Assembly (NCBI RefSeq): GCF_033366695.1
Contig: NZ_JAOBTQ010000001.1
Span: forward strand, 3,286,001-3,350,000
Direction: 5' to 3'
Length of the DNA: 64,000 nucleotides
Origin: Streptomyces sp. SCL15-4
GTDB taxonomy: Bacteria > Actinomycetota > Actinomycetes > Streptomycetales > Streptomycetaceae
Shown: positions 9,118-18,174 of the stretch, in pieces
Layout: every line of letters begins with the position of its first letter
How positions within the stretch are numbered: the first letter of the stretch is position 1
Notes under the pieces: model-generated
Told to the model about the DNA's origin: nothing
Database searches by the model: none
The model's input: the letters and a program-made list of their open reading frames with translations, nothing else
Made by a program: the position numbers and the translations under genes

Positions 9118-11447
9118 ACATCCGGCAGTGGACCAGGGACCTCGGCATGGGCCTCCGGTTCGCCGTCACCGGCGGACGCGAGGGCTGGGTCCGGATGGTG
9201 CTGACGGCGGTCGGCGTCGGCCTGGGCGTGGCGCTGCTGCTGCTGACGACCGCGCTGCCGAACGTGCTGACGGCACGGCACCAGCGCGAGGAGGCCCGCA
9301 CGGACCTCACCTACAGCGCGAAGGTGCCGCCGAAGGGCGAGAACACCGTGCTGGTCGGCTCGGGCGACACCAAGTGGCACGACAAGGACGTCCGGGGCCG
9401 TTTCCTGGAGCCCGAGGGCGCGCGGGCACCGCTGCCGCCGGGCGTGGACCGCTTCCCCGCGCCGGGCGAGATGGTGGTCTCGCCGGAGCTGAGGAAGGTG
9501 CTCTCCTCCGACGGGGGCCGGCTGCTGCGGGAGCGGCTGCCGGAACGGATCACCGGCACGATCGGCGAGGCCGGGCTGATCGGATCGCACGAACTGGCCT
9601 ACTACGCGGGCGCCGACGACCTGGCGGTGCAGGAGAACAGCTCGCACGTGGTGCGCCTGACCGCGTTCGGCGACCGGCGTCCGACGTCCGAGCGGGCCGA
9701 CCCGGTGCTCATCATGATGACGCTGGTGGTGTTCGTCGTCCTGCTCACGCCGGTCGCCGTGTTCATCGCCGCGGCCGTGCGGTTCGGCGGCGAGCGGCGC
9801 GACCGCCGGCTGGCCGCGCTGCGGCTGGTGGGCTCCGACCGCCGGATGACCCGCCGGATCGCGGCGGGCGAGGCACTGGCCGGAGCGGTGCTCGGGCTGG
9901 CCGTCGGTACGGTCTTCTTCCTGATCGGACGGCAGGCGGCGGGCTCGGTGGAGGTGCTCGGCGAGAGCTTCTTCCCCAGCTACCTGAACCCCTCCCCCGC
10001 GCTGGTCGTGCTGGTCGGGGTGGCGGTTCCGGCCGCCGCGGTGGGGGTGACGCTGTTCGCGATGCGCGGGGTGGCCGTCGAACCGCTCGGCGTGGTGCGC
10101 ACGGCCAAGCAGGCCCGGCGGCGCCTGTGGTGGCGACTGCTGCCGCCGGTGGCGGGCCTGGCGATGCTGGTCCCGATGATCGGCAACGGCCGCTCCCACG
10201 GCGACTTCAACGAGTACCTGGTCGTCGGCGGCGTGCTGCTGCTCCTGGTCGGCGTCAGCGCGCTGCTGCCCTGGCTGGTGGAGGCGGCCGTGGCCCGGCT
10301 CGGCTCGGGACCGGTCTCCTGGCAACTGGCCGTGCGAAGGCTTCAGTTGAGCAGTGGCACGGCGGCCCGCATGGTCAACGGCATCGCCGTGGCGGTGGCC
10401 GGGGCGATCGCGCTGCAGATGCTGTTCGCGGGCGTGGAGGGCCAGTACACCAAGGAGACCGGCCAGGACCCGGAGCGCGCGTCGGTGCAGATCGACCTCT
10501 CGAACGGGTCCGCGCTGCCGGCGGCGGCCCGCGAGTTCCCGCGCACCAAGGGCGTCCGGGCGGCGGTGGCGATCTCCTCCGGCTCGCTGGGCGACCGGCG
10601 CCGCGATCCCGGCAACACGACGGGCCTCACCGTCGGCGACTGCGCCGCGCTGCGCGAACTGGCCCACCTGCCGTCCTGCCGGGACGGCGACGTGTTCCTC
10701 ATCCCGGACCCGAACGACGGCGCCGCGGCCCGGGCCGCCCTGCGACCGGGCCGGGAGGGCTTCATCGACGCCACCTATTCGGAGAGCGTACGCGGGCGCG
10801 AGATCCCCTGGACGGTACCGGCCGGACTGCGCCGGGTCACCGCGCGCGAGGACTCGCTCCGGTCGAACGTCAGCGGCCTGCTGCTCACCCCGTCCGCGCT
10901 GCCCGCCGAGGCCGCGCCGGCCCTGTACCACCAGGTCTACGTCCGCCTGGACCTGTCGGTGCCGGACGCGGACCAGTACGTACGGAACACGGCGGCACGG
11001 GTGGACCGGCTCTCGAGCGTCTGGCACTGGGCGGCGACCACGCAGTCCCGCAAGTACACCTCCCTGCGCACCGGCCTGTTCCTCGGCGCGGTCTGCGTGC
11101 TGGCGCTGATCGGGGCGAGCCTGCTGGTCTCCCAGCTGGAGCAGTTGCGCGAGCGGCGCAAGCTGCTGTCGTCGCTGGTCGCCTTCGGCACCCGGCGCCG
11201 CACGCTGGGGCTGTCGGTGCTGTGGCAGACGGCGGTACCGATCACGCTCGGCCTGCTGCTGGCCTCGGCGGTGGGCCTGACCCTCGGCGCGGTCCTGCTG
11301 AAGATGACGGACACGACGGTGTCCGTGGACTGGTCGAACGTGCTGTCGATGGCGGGCGCGGGGGCGGGAGTGGTCCTGGCGGTCACCTTGCTGAGCCTGC
11401 CGCCGCTGCTTCGCATGATGCGGCCGGAAGGGCTGCGGACGGAGTAG
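9114..11447 (+). CDS. FtsX-like ABC permease
   Basis: This 777-residue membrane protein has the MacB/FtsX layout repeated twice. There is an N-terminal transmembrane helix (about residues 20-45) and a large extracytoplasmic part. A cluster of helices (about 200-345, including a VVFVVLLTPVAVFIAAAV segment) precedes a middle region. A second extracytoplasmic domain (about 450-640) and a final set of helices (about 655-765) follow. It starts at an ATG overlapping the ATPase stop by four bases. It forms a transporter with that ATPase under PadR control. The protein ends 64 bases before the convergent oxyR gene. Confidence 0.92.
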   Translation: MNIRQWTRDLGMGLRFAVTGGREGWVRMVLTAVGVGLGVALLLLTTALPNVLTARHQREEARTDLTYSAKVPPKGENTVLVGSGDTKWHDKDVRGRFLEPEGARAPLPPGVDRFPAPGEMVVSPELRKVLSSDGGRLLRERLPERITGTIGEAGLIGSHELAYYAGADDLAVQENSSHVVRLTAFGDRRPTSERADPVLIMMTLVVFVVLLTPVAVFIAAAVRFGGERRDRRLAALRLVGSDRRMTRRIAAGEALAGAVLGLAVGTVFFLIGRQAAGSVEVLGESFFPSYLNPSPALVVLVGVAVPAAAVGVTLFAMRGVAVEPLGVVRTAKQARRRLWWRLLPPVAGLAMLVPMIGNGRSHGDFNEYLVVGGVLLLLVGVSALLPWLVEAAVARLGSGPVSWQLAVRRLQLSSGTAARMVNGIAVAVAGAIALQMLFAGVEGQYTKETGQDPERASVQIDLSNGSALPAAAREFPRTKGVRAAVAISSGSLGDRRRDPGNTTGLTVGDCAALRELAHLPSCRDGDVFLIPDPNDGAAARAALRPGREGFIDATYSESVRGREIPWTVPAGLRRVTAREDSLRSNVSGLLLTPSALPAEAAPALYHQVYVRLDLSVPDADQYVRNTAARVDRLSSVWHWAATTQSRKYTSLRTGLFLGAVCVLALIGASLLVSQLEQLRERRKLLSSLVAFGTRRRTLGLSVLWQTAVPITLGLLLASAVGLTLGAVLLKMTDTTVSVDWSNVLSMAGAGAGVVLAVTLLSLPPLLRMMRPEGLRTE

Positions 11448-11510
11448 GCGTGGTCCCGCGCCCGCAGGGGCGCGGGACACCGCGCGCCCGGTTCCCGCCG
11501 GCCCGGAGCG

Positions 11511-12464
11511 CTAGTCGGAACCGTCCAGCACCCGGACCGGCAGAGCCCGCAGCGCGTCCCGCAGTGCCGCCGCCAGCTCCTCGTACTCCGCGGCGCGGGC
11601 CGCGCCCGCGCGCATGGCGAAGGCGACGCGGCGGCTCGGGGCGGGGTCGGCGAAGGCACCGGTGAGCAGCTGGCTGCTGCGGGAGGTCTCCAGCTTCAGC
11701 GCGGTGCGCGGCAGCAGCGTGCAGCCGAGGCCGCCCGCCACCAGCTGGACCAGCGTGGACAGTCCGGCGGCCGTGGTGGTGACCGGCGCGTCCTCGCGGC
11801 CGGCCTCCCGGCAGATGTCGAGGGCCTGGTCGCGCAGGCAGTGGCCCTCGTCCAGGAGCAGCAGATGCAGCTCCTTCAGCGCTTCGCGGGGTATGCCCTC
11901 CCGGCCGCCGAGCCAGTGGTCGAGCGGGGTGACGAGCACGAAGTCCTCGTCGAACAAAGGGAGTTCGACCACGCCGGGGACGCCGAGCGGCACCGCGAGC
12001 AACAGCAGGTCGAGCCGGCCGGAGTGCAGGCCGTCGAGCAGGCTGGCGGTCTGCTCCTCGTGCACCTGGAGGTCGAGCTGCGGGTAGCGCTCGTGGACCA
12101 GCCGGAGCACGGCCGGCAGCAGATACGGCGCGACGGTCGGGATCACGCCGAGGCGCAGCGCGCCCGTGAACGGCGCCCGGACCGCCTCGGCCTCCTCCAG
12201 CAGCGCGCCGACCTCGTCCAGCACCGCCTTGGCCCGCACGGCCAGCCGCTCACCCGCGGACGAGAGCAGCACCTTGCGCGTCGTACGCTCGAGGAGGGTC
12301 ACCCCGAGGGTCTCCTCCAGCGCGGAGACGGCGCCGGACAGGGCGGGCTGGCTCATCCCGATGGCCGCCGCCGCGTCCCGGAAGTGCAGATGCTCGGCCA
12401 CGGCGACGAACGCCCGCAGCTGGGACAGCGTGGGCTGCCGCCGTTTCCCGTTCCCGGTCGTCAC
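11511..12464 (-). CDS. oxyR: LysR-family hydrogen peroxide-sensing regulator OxyR
   Basis: The chosen GTG start at 12464 gives 317 residues: an N-terminal LysR helix-turn-helix (about 8-68, with SQPALSGAVSALEETLG) and a periplasmic-binding-like sensor domain. Cysteines at 209 and 218 are nine residues apart, matching the redox pair Cys199/Cys208 of E. coli OxyR in spacing and context (GHCLRDQALDIC). Peroxide would form a disulfide and switch the regulator. The gene is divergent from ahpC and ahpD, its classic targets. The same frame stays open far upstream across ahpC, but that extension is an antisense artefact of GC bias. Confidence 0.95.
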   Translation of the reverse strand: MTTGNGKRRQPTLSQLRAFVAVAEHLHFRDAAAAIGMSQPALSGAVSALEETLGVTLLERTTRKVLLSSAGERLAVRAKAVLDEVGALLEEAEAVRAPFTGALRLGVIPTVAPYLLPAVLRLVHERYPQLDLQVHEEQTASLLDGLHSGRLDLLLLAVPLGVPGVVELPLFDEDFVLVTPLDHWLGGREGIPREALKELHLLLLDEGHCLRDQALDICREAGREDAPVTTTAAGLSTLVQLVAGGLGCTLLPRTALKLETSRSSQLLTGAFADPAPSRRVAFAMRAGAARAAEYEELAAALRDALRALPVRVLDGSD

Positions 12465-12596
12465 TGATAACCGCCTCCAATCAACACGACCGAGTGTAGC
12501 TATTTCACTAATCAATGCACCCTGTGCCACCATCAACAGAGTCCAACCCCTGGGAAACGCCCCAAAAGGGAAGTTTCTTCGCTGCAAGGAGAGTCT
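12465..12596. promoter_or_regulatory. Divergent oxyR-ahpC promoter region
   Basis: This unusually AT-rich 132-bp gap separates oxyR from ahpC. The word ATCAA recurs at 12480, 12511 and 12532, spacings of 31 and 21 bases, close to three and two helical turns. This is compatible with tetrameric OxyR binding one DNA face. The assignment is an inference. A good Shine-Dalgarno AAGGAG lies at about 12586-12591, before the ahpC GTG. Confidence 0.5.
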
Positions 12597-13151
12597 GTGC
12601 TCACTGTCGGTGACAAGTTCCCCGAGTTCGACCTGACCGCCTGTGTCTCGCTGGAGAAGGGCAAGGAGTTCGGGCAGATCAACCACAAGTCCTACGAGGG
12701 CAAGTGGCTCGTGGTCTTCGCCTGGCCCAAGGACTTCACCTTCGTGTGCCCGACCGAGATCGCCGCGTTCGGGAAGCTGAACGAAGAGTTCGCCGACCGC
12801 GACGCGCAGATCCTCGGCTTCTCCGGTGACTCCGAGTTCGTGCACCACGCCTGGCGCAAGGACCACCCGGACCTGACCGACCTGCCGTTCCCGATGATGG
12901 CGGACCCCAAGCACGAGCTGATGCGCGACCTCGGCATCGAGGGCGAGGACGGCTACGCCCAGCGCGCCGTCTTCGTCGTCGACCCGAACCACGAGATCCA
13001 GTTCACGATGGTCACCGCCGGTTCCGTGGGCCGCAACCCCAAGGAGGTCCTGCGGGTGCTGGACGCCCTGCAGACCGACGAGCTGTGCCCCTGCAACTGG
13101 ACCAAGGGCGAGCAGACCCTCGACCCGGTCGCGCTGCTGGCTGGTGAGTGA
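12597..13151 (+). CDS. ahpC: Alkyl hydroperoxide reductase peroxiredoxin AhpC
   Basis: This 184-residue typical 2-Cys peroxiredoxin has its peroxidatic cysteine at residue 51 in the motif FTFVCPTE. C-terminal cysteines lie at 164 and 166 (CPCNW), one of them the resolving cysteine. It reduces hydrogen peroxide, organic hydroperoxides and peroxynitrite in the cytoplasm. Electrons are probably fed by AhpD, encoded 3 bases downstream, as in mycobacteria. The start is GTG 12597, preceded by AAGGAG. Divergent oxyR is its expected regulator. Confidence 0.97.
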   Translation: MLTVGDKFPEFDLTACVSLEKGKEFGQINHKSYEGKWLVVFAWPKDFTFVCPTEIAAFGKLNEEFADRDAQILGFSGDSEFVHHAWRKDHPDLTDLPFPMMADPKHELMRDLGIEGEDGYAQRAVFVVDPNHEIQFTMVTAGSVGRNPKEVLRVLDALQTDELCPCNWTKGEQTLDPVALLAGE

Positions 13152-13154
13152 CCC

Positions 13155-13688
13155 GTGTCGCTCGACTCCCTGAAGTCCCGTATCCCGGACTACGCCAAGG
13201 ACCTGAAGCTCAACCTGGGCTCGGTCATCGGCAACTCGGACCTGCCGGCGCAGCAGCTGTGGGGCACGGTGCTGGCGACCGCGATCGCCTCCCGCTCCCC
13301 GATCGTGCTGCGTGAACTGGAGCCGGAGGCGAAGGCGAACCTGTCGCCGGAGGCGTACCAGGCCGCCAAGTCGGCCGCCGCCATCATGGCGATGAACAAC
13401 GTCTTCTACCGCACCCGGCACCTGCTGTCCGACCACGAGTACGGCACCCTGCGCGCGGGCCTGCGGATGAACGTCATCGGCAACCCGGGCGTGGAGAAGG
13501 TCGACTTCGAGCTGTGGTCGTTCGCGGTCTCCGCGATCAACGGCTGCGGCATGTGCCTGGACTCGCACGAGCAGGTGCTGCGCAAGGCCGGCGTGGAGCG
13601 CGAGACCGTCCAGGAGGCGTTCAAGATCGCCTCCGTGGTGCAGGCGATCGCCGTCACCGTGGACGCCGAGGCCGTCCTGGCCGAGTAG
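13155..13688 (+). CDS. ahpD: Alkylhydroperoxidase AhpD
   Basis: This 177-residue helical protein has the AhpD active-site motif at Cys131 and Cys134 (CGMCLDSHE) with His138. AhpD has weak peroxidase activity of its own. In actinobacteria it links AhpC to a lipoyl (dihydrolipoamide) electron source. It starts at GTG 13155, three bases after ahpC, so the two are one operon. A terminator begins 24 bases after the stop. Confidence 0.96.
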   Translation: MSLDSLKSRIPDYAKDLKLNLGSVIGNSDLPAQQLWGTVLATAIASRSPIVLRELEPEAKANLSPEAYQAAKSAAAIMAMNNVFYRTRHLLSDHEYGTLRAGLRMNVIGNPGVEKVDFELWSFAVSAINGCGMCLDSHEQVLRKAGVERETVQEAFKIASVVQAIAVTVDAEAVLAE

Positions 13689-13711
13689 GACTCGTCCCGA
13701 AGGTCCCGAAG

Positions 13712-13741
13712 ACCCCGCTCACTCCGTGTGGGCGGGGTTTT
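13712..13741 (+). terminator. Rho-independent terminator after ahpD
   Basis: Arms ACCCCGC (13712-13718) and GCGGGGT (13732-13738) enclose a 13-base loop and are followed by TTTT (13738-13741). The loop contains the stop codon of the convergent minus-strand gene. Confidence 0.65.
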
Positions 13742-15236
13742 CGCCGTCCTCGGCACCCTCGCGGGGAGCGGTCTCCGCGCTCGCGCCGGAAGCCTTCTCC
13801 CCGGCGCTCTCGCCGAGGCCCTTCCCGGCGCTCTCCCCGGTCGCCTTCGCGGCGCTCTCGCCGGGCGCCTTCGCGGCGTCCTCGCCGAGGGCCTTGCTGC
13901 CGCTCTCGCCGGAGGCCGCGGCGTCCGGCCCGGCCTCGGCGGGCTCGTCGTCGCCGGTCTCGCCGGCCTGCTGCCGCGCGTACGTCCGCAGGTATCCCAC
14001 CACCGTGTTCGTCACCGCCACCAGCGGCACGGCCACCACCGCGCCGCCGATGCCGGCCACCATGCCGCCGGCGGCCACGGTCAGGACCACCGCCAGCGGG
14101 TGCACCCGGACCGCGCGGCCGAGGATGAACGGCTGGAGCACATGGCCCTCGATCTGCTGGACCGCGAGCACCACCACCAGGGTCATCAGCGCCGTGAACA
14201 CGCCCTGGGTGACCAGCGCGACGATCACCGCGAGCGCGCCGGAGGCGACCGCGCCGACCAGCGGGATGAACGAGAACAGGAAGATGAACACGGCCAGCGG
14301 GACGGCCATCGGCACGTCCAGGAAGTAGATGCCGATGCCGATGAAGATCGCGTCGATGAGGGCGACCAGCACCGTGCCGCGCACGTACGCGGTCAGCGTG
14401 CGCCAGGCCCGCGGACCGGCGCCGGCCACGCCCGGGCGGGCGGCGGCGGGCACCAGCTTCAGGAACCACTCCCAGATCCGCTTGCCGTCGTAGAGCAGGA
14501 AGAGCGTCGAGAAGAACACCAGCAGTATGCCGGTCAGGGCCTCCACGATGACCTGGACGCCCTCCAGGCCCGCGGACGTTATCTGGTCGGCGTTGGCGCC
14601 GATCGCCTCGCGCAGGTTCTTGGCGATCTGGTTGATCTGCTTGTCGGTGACGTGGAAGGGGCTCTTCAGCAGCCAGTTGCGCAGGTCGTCGATGCCGGAC
14701 TGGATCTGGCTGGAGAGCGTGTCGATGTTCTCCATGACCTGCCAGGTCACGAACCAGCCCATCAGGCCGATGACGACGAAGCCGCTGATGGCGGTGAGCG
14801 CGGTGGCCGGTCCGCGCGGCACCCCGCGGCGGGTGAGCCGGGCGACCGTCGGCTGGAGCAGGGCGGTGACCAGCAGGGCGATGACGAAGGCGAACACCAC
14901 CAGCTGCACCGCGCTGATGACCCGCATCAGCACCCACAGCGTGCCGGCCAGCACCAGCAGCCGCCAGCCCGCCTCGGCGGCGACCCGGACACCCCAGGGC
15001 ACGGCCTCGGCGGGGTCGGGACGGCGCCCGGACGGCGGGGCGGTGCGGCGGGCGGGGCCCGGCGCGCTCGCGCGGGCCGGCGGGGCCGCCTCGGCGCCGG
15101 ACGCCTCGGCGGCGGACTCGGGGCCGACGGGCTCGTCCTGCTCCTTCTCCACCTCCGCGCGGCGCTCGTCCAGCCGTTCGCTCATCTCGGCCAGACCACG
15201 CCCGATCCGGCCCAGCCACCGTGGCACTCGCGCCAT
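13719..15236 (-). CDS. AI-2E family (PerM/UPF0118) membrane protein
   Basis: From ATG 15236 (GAGGA six bases upstream) the protein has 505 residues; an in-frame GTG at 15275 would add 13. A disordered Ala/Pro/Glu-rich head of about 85 residues precedes the AI-2E exporter-like domain. That domain has paired N-terminal helices (about 85-130), a further helix near 155-180, an extracytoplasmic stretch containing the LRNWLLKSPFHVTDKQI region and a bundle of helices at about 240-420. The last 80 residues are a low-complexity hydrophilic tail of Gly-Glu-Ser-Ala/Lys repeats. Family members export small molecules (the AI-2 name) or act as Na+/H+ antiporters. Substrate is unknown. Confidence 0.9.
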   Translation of the reverse strand: MARVPRWLGRIGRGLAEMSERLDERRAEVEKEQDEPVGPESAAEASGAEAAPPARASAPGPARRTAPPSGRRPDPAEAVPWGVRVAAEAGWRLLVLAGTLWVLMRVISAVQLVVFAFVIALLVTALLQPTVARLTRRGVPRGPATALTAISGFVVIGLMGWFVTWQVMENIDTLSSQIQSGIDDLRNWLLKSPFHVTDKQINQIAKNLREAIGANADQITSAGLEGVQVIVEALTGILLVFFSTLFLLYDGKRIWEWFLKLVPAAARPGVAGAGPRAWRTLTAYVRGTVLVALIDAIFIGIGIYFLDVPMAVPLAVFIFLFSFIPLVGAVASGALAVIVALVTQGVFTALMTLVVVLAVQQIEGHVLQPFILGRAVRVHPLAVVLTVAAGGMVAGIGGAVVAVPLVAVTNTVVGYLRTYARQQAGETGDDEPAEAGPDAAASGESGSKALGEDAAKAPGESAAKATGESAGKGLGESAGEKASGASAETAPREGAEDGENPAHTE

Positions 15237-15318
15237 GCTCCGTCCTCTTCCCCCGCGTCGCCGCGTGCTCGCCACTACTCCCCCGTGGAGTCGTCCGCGT
15301 TAGACCGTACAGGGCGAA

Positions 15319-15347
15319 AGCCCCTCCCCTGAGGACGGGGAAGGGCT
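15319..15347 (-). terminator. Terminator after the transglycosylase gene
   Basis: Arms 15319-15329 and 15337-15347 (AGCCCCTCCCC / GGGGAAGGGCT) form an 11-bp stem with one mismatch and a 7-base loop. It lies 41 bases beyond the stop of the upstream minus-strand gene at 15388. Confidence 0.55.
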
Positions 15348-15387
15348 GCGCGAGGGTGAGCTGCGGCCGGGCGGACCGGCGCGCGGG

Positions 15388-16104
15388 TCAGTACCAGTGG
15401 TTGGCCGACCAGAACGACCAGGCCTGGCAGGGGCTGCCGTACCGCTCGTTCATGTAGTTGAGGCCCCACTTGATCTGGGTCGCCGGATTGGTCCGCCAGT
15501 CGGCACCGGCCGAGGCGTACTTGCCGGCGGGCAGGGCCTGGAAGAGACCGTAGGCACCGGAGGAGGCGTTGACCGCCTGGTAGTTCCAGCTGGACTCGTG
15601 GTCCACGATGTTGCTGAAGCACTGGAACTGGTTGCCGGCCACCATCTGGCGCGCCATCGCCTGGATCTGGGCCACGCTGTAGCTGCCCTGGACCGGGAAG
15701 GTGGAGGAGTCGCGGACGTCGGTCCCGCCGCGGCTGGCCGCGGCCTTGGCCTCCAGGCGCTCCTTGGCCTCCTTGGCGGCCTCGGCCGCCTTCTGCTCGG
15801 CGGCCTTCTTCTTCGCGATCGCGGTCTCGGCGGCCGCCATGCGGGCCGCCTCCTCGGCGTCCTTCTTGGCGGTCGCGTCCGCGGCGATGGCCTGGGCGTC
15901 CGCCTGCTGCGTGAGGGACGCGGTCTGCACCTCGACCTGCTGACCCGCGGGTATGTCCGCGAGGAGCGTGGCGTCGGCTGCCGTAGCCTCGGCGGCGTCG
16001 TTGGTCTGCGCGGTGCTGCCCGAGGCAACGCCGACGACGCTTCCGACAGCGGTGACCGCGGTGGCCGAGGCCACTGCGAATCCCCGGACCGAAATCCGGC
16101 TCAC
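15388..16104 (-). CDS. Secreted transglycosylase SLT-domain protein
   Basis: The preferred start is GTG 16104, because AAGGA lies six bases upstream (GGAAGGAAACCGT); an ATG at 16122 is less well placed. The 238-residue product has an N-terminal signal peptide (RISVRGFAVASATAV, then an Ala/Val-rich core). An Ala/Lys/Glu-rich helical, probably coiled-coil, segment (about 65-135) follows. The C-terminal lysozyme-like domain (about 155-238) has SNIVDHESSWNY, with the catalytic Glu, then SGAYGLFQALPAGKY and a final AWSFWSANHWY. It probably cleaves peptidoglycan in the cell wall during growth or germination, like the Streptomyces SLT/Rpf-type hydrolases. It has a long leader with a large inverted repeat. 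Confidence 0.92.
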   Translation of the reverse strand: MSRISVRGFAVASATAVTAVGSVVGVASGSTAQTNDAAEATAADATLLADIPAGQQVEVQTASLTQQADAQAIAADATAKKDAEEAARMAAAETAIAKKKAAEQKAAEAAKEAKERLEAKAAASRGGTDVRDSSTFPVQGSYSVAQIQAMARQMVAGNQFQCFSNIVDHESSWNYQAVNASSGAYGLFQALPAGKYASAGADWRTNPATQIKWGLNYMNERYGSPCQAWSFWSANHWY

Positions 16105-16249
16105 ACGGTTTCCTTCCAGCATCGCCCGCTTCGGTGACCCTGGCGGACGCGATCGTGCCCCTGACACAGGCCTCCCAACTGCGGGGTCACGGGAGGCGCG
16201 GGCCCGGTGGGCAACTCTCCGGCGGAGAGCGCCGCGTGGTGCGCGGGCG

Positions 16250-16324
16250 GCATACGACGAACTGTATGGAGTTGGTGGGGCCTGCGGGGTGCTGCACCGC
16301 TGGGGGTACAGCTGTGTCGTATGC
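16250..16324 (-). repeat. Long inverted repeat in the transglycosylase leader
   Basis: GCATACGAC (16250-16258) and GTCGTATGC (16316-16324) are perfect complements. Inner arms CTGTA (16262-16266) and TACAG (16307-16311) extend the stem. It lies about 146-220 bases upstream of the GTG. It could be a 5'-UTR structure or an operator. I could not match it to the c-di-AMP (ydaO) riboswitch known upstream of some Streptomyces cell-wall hydrolases. The rest of the 16105-16503 gap holds only the phoH terminator. Confidence 0.5.
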
Positions 16325-16442
16325 GGGGCCTGACAGGAACGAGACTCTGCCGTAACCGGACGCCGCGTGGCAATTCTGTGTTGCGTGTGAAAGCTCACAT
16401 CCCGTTTGGCCCTGGCGATTTCAGGAAAGCTCCACGCACGAC

Positions 16443-16484
16443 GGCGCCGCCCGGCTAGGCTCTTGGCCTTTGCCGGACGGCGCC
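16443..16484 (-). terminator. Terminator after phoH
   Basis: GGCGCCGCCCGGC (16443-16455) pairs with GCCGGACGGCGCC (16472-16484) over 13 positions with one mismatch. It lies 19 bases beyond the phoH stop codon. Confidence 0.6.
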
Positions 16485-16503
16485 AACCGCTGGGCGGGGT
16501 GCG

Positions 16504-17829
16504 TCAGATGTGACCGTCCTCCAGCATTTCGGTCACAAGTGCGGCAATCTGGGATCTCTCGGACCGCGTCAGCGTGACGTGGGCGAAGAGCGGATGCCCC
16601 TTCAGCTTCTCGACCACGGCGACCACTCCGTCGTAGCGGCCCACGCGCAGGTTGTCCCGCTGGGCCACGTCGTGGGTGAGCACCACCCGGGAGCCCGCGC
16701 CGATCCGGGACAGCACCGTCAGCAGGACGTTCTTCTCCAGCGACTGCGCCTCGTCCACGATCACGAACGCGTCGTGCAGCGAGCGGCCGCGGATGTGGGT
16801 CAGCGGGAGGACCTCCAGCATCCCGCGGGCGGTGACCTCCTCGATGACCTCGCGGCTGGTGACCGCCGAGAGGGTGTCGAAGACGGCCTGCGCCCAGGGG
16901 CTCATCTTCTCCGCCTCGGTGCCCGGCAGATAGCCCAGTTCCTGCCCGCCGACCGCGTACAGCGGCCGGAAGACCATCACCTTCTTGTGCTGCCGGCGTT
17001 CCAGGACGGCTTCCAGGCCCGCGCACAGCGCCAGCGCCGACTTGCCGGTGCCGGCCCGGCCGCCCATCGAGACGATGCCGATGTCCGGGTCGAGGAGCAG
17101 GTCGAGCGCGATGCGCTGCTCGGCGCTGCGGCCCTTGATGCCGAACGCCTCCCGCTCGCCGCGCACCAGGCGGACGTTGCCCTCGGCGGTGACCCGGCCG
17201 AGCGCCTTGCCGCGTTCGGACTGGATGGTCAGGCCGGTGTGCACGGGCAGGCCGGACGCCTCCGGGACGTACACGTGTCCTTCCTCGAAGAGGATGTCCA
17301 CCTGTTCGCCGGGCAGGGTGAGTTCCGACATCCCGGTCCAGCCGGAGTTCTCCGTGATGGCGAGTTCGGCCCGGTACTCCTCGGCGAGGAGACCGACGGA
17401 GGACGCCTTGATCCTCAGCGGGAGGTCCTTCGACACGACGGTGACGTCGTATCCCTCCGCCTGGAGGTTGCGGGCCACCGCGAGGATGCGGGAGTCGTTG
17501 TCGCCCAGTCGGTAGCCCGAGGGCAGCACGCTGGGGTCCGAGTGGTTCAACTCCACCCGGAGCGTTCCGCCGAGGTCCCCGGTCGGAATGGGGGCGTCGA
17601 GGCGGCCGTGCCGGACCCGGTAGTCGTCGAGCAGGCGCAGGGCCTGCCGGGCGAAGTAGCCGAGTTCGGGATGGTGCCGCTTGGCCTCCAGCTCCGTGAC
17701 CACCACGATGGGGAGCACGACCTCGTGCTCGTCGAAGCGGGTCAGGGCGTTCGGGTCGGCCAGCAGGACGCTGGTGTCGAGAACATACGTGCGCCGGTCG
17801 GGCTTGTGGCGCTGTGTGCTGGTCACCAC
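16504..17829 (-). CDS. PIN-PhoH fusion (PhoH2-type ATPase/ribonuclease)
   Basis: With GTG 17829 the product is 441 residues (GTG 17826 is equally possible; GAGGGGG lies about 11 bases upstream). Residues about 10-150 are a PIN domain ([12 protein letters not shown] with the first acidic residue, VTELEAKR, later [11 protein letters not shown]). Residues about 230-440 are a PhoH P-loop ATPase with Walker A GRAGTGKS, Walker B FVIVDEAQ and the RVVLTHD motif. In mycobacteria PhoH2 is a sequence-specific RNA helicase and endoribonuclease, so an RNA-processing role is likely. The gene is monocistronic with its own terminator. Confidence 0.92.
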   Translation of the reverse strand: MVTSTQRHKPDRRTYVLDTSVLLADPNALTRFDEHEVVLPIVVVTELEAKRHHPELGYFARQALRLLDDYRVRHGRLDAPIPTGDLGGTLRVELNHSDPSVLPSGYRLGDNDSRILAVARNLQAEGYDVTVVSKDLPLRIKASSVGLLAEEYRAELAITENSGWTGMSELTLPGEQVDILFEEGHVYVPEASGLPVHTGLTIQSERGKALGRVTAEGNVRLVRGEREAFGIKGRSAEQRIALDLLLDPDIGIVSMGGRAGTGKSALALCAGLEAVLERRQHKKVMVFRPLYAVGGQELGYLPGTEAEKMSPWAQAVFDTLSAVTSREVIEEVTARGMLEVLPLTHIRGRSLHDAFVIVDEAQSLEKNVLLTVLSRIGAGSRVVLTHDVAQRDNLRVGRYDGVVAVVEKLKGHPLFAHVTLTRSERSQIAALVTEMLEDGHI

Positions 17830-18174
17830 GGAAGGACGTACCCCCTCGGATGTGGTCGGGGAGCGACGAGGAGTTGCTGGACCGGTGTCCGGCCCCCGCA
17901 CGGCGGGCCGTGAACCGGCCCCCGCGGCTGATGCCGTGCCGTGACCGCACGGTCGGGCTGGTGCAAGGGGCCTCCCGGGCGGACGGCCCCGAGCCGCCCG
18001 CTGAGATACGACGCCCGTGGTTCGGGTGTCGACCTGTTGGGTTTATGCCCTCGAACGGACGGCGCCATGCAAATGCGGCCACCGGCGCGCTGGTGAACTC
18101 CTTGTGACGTGTGTGCCAATCGGGGGGCACGACGACGCCCCGTCACCGGGGGCGACGGGGCGGGGCGGGCCGGT

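Noticed and set aside
12465..13568. N-terminal extension of the oxyR frame across ahpC and ahpD
   Set aside because: The extension is antisense to ahpC/ahpD. LysR homology starts right after GTG 12464.
16105..16440. ydaO-type c-di-AMP riboswitch upstream of the transglycosylase gene
   Set aside because: Expected by analogy, but I could not find the conserved GGGTGAA and GAACCCG-CAGCT cores. Kept only as a generic leader structure.
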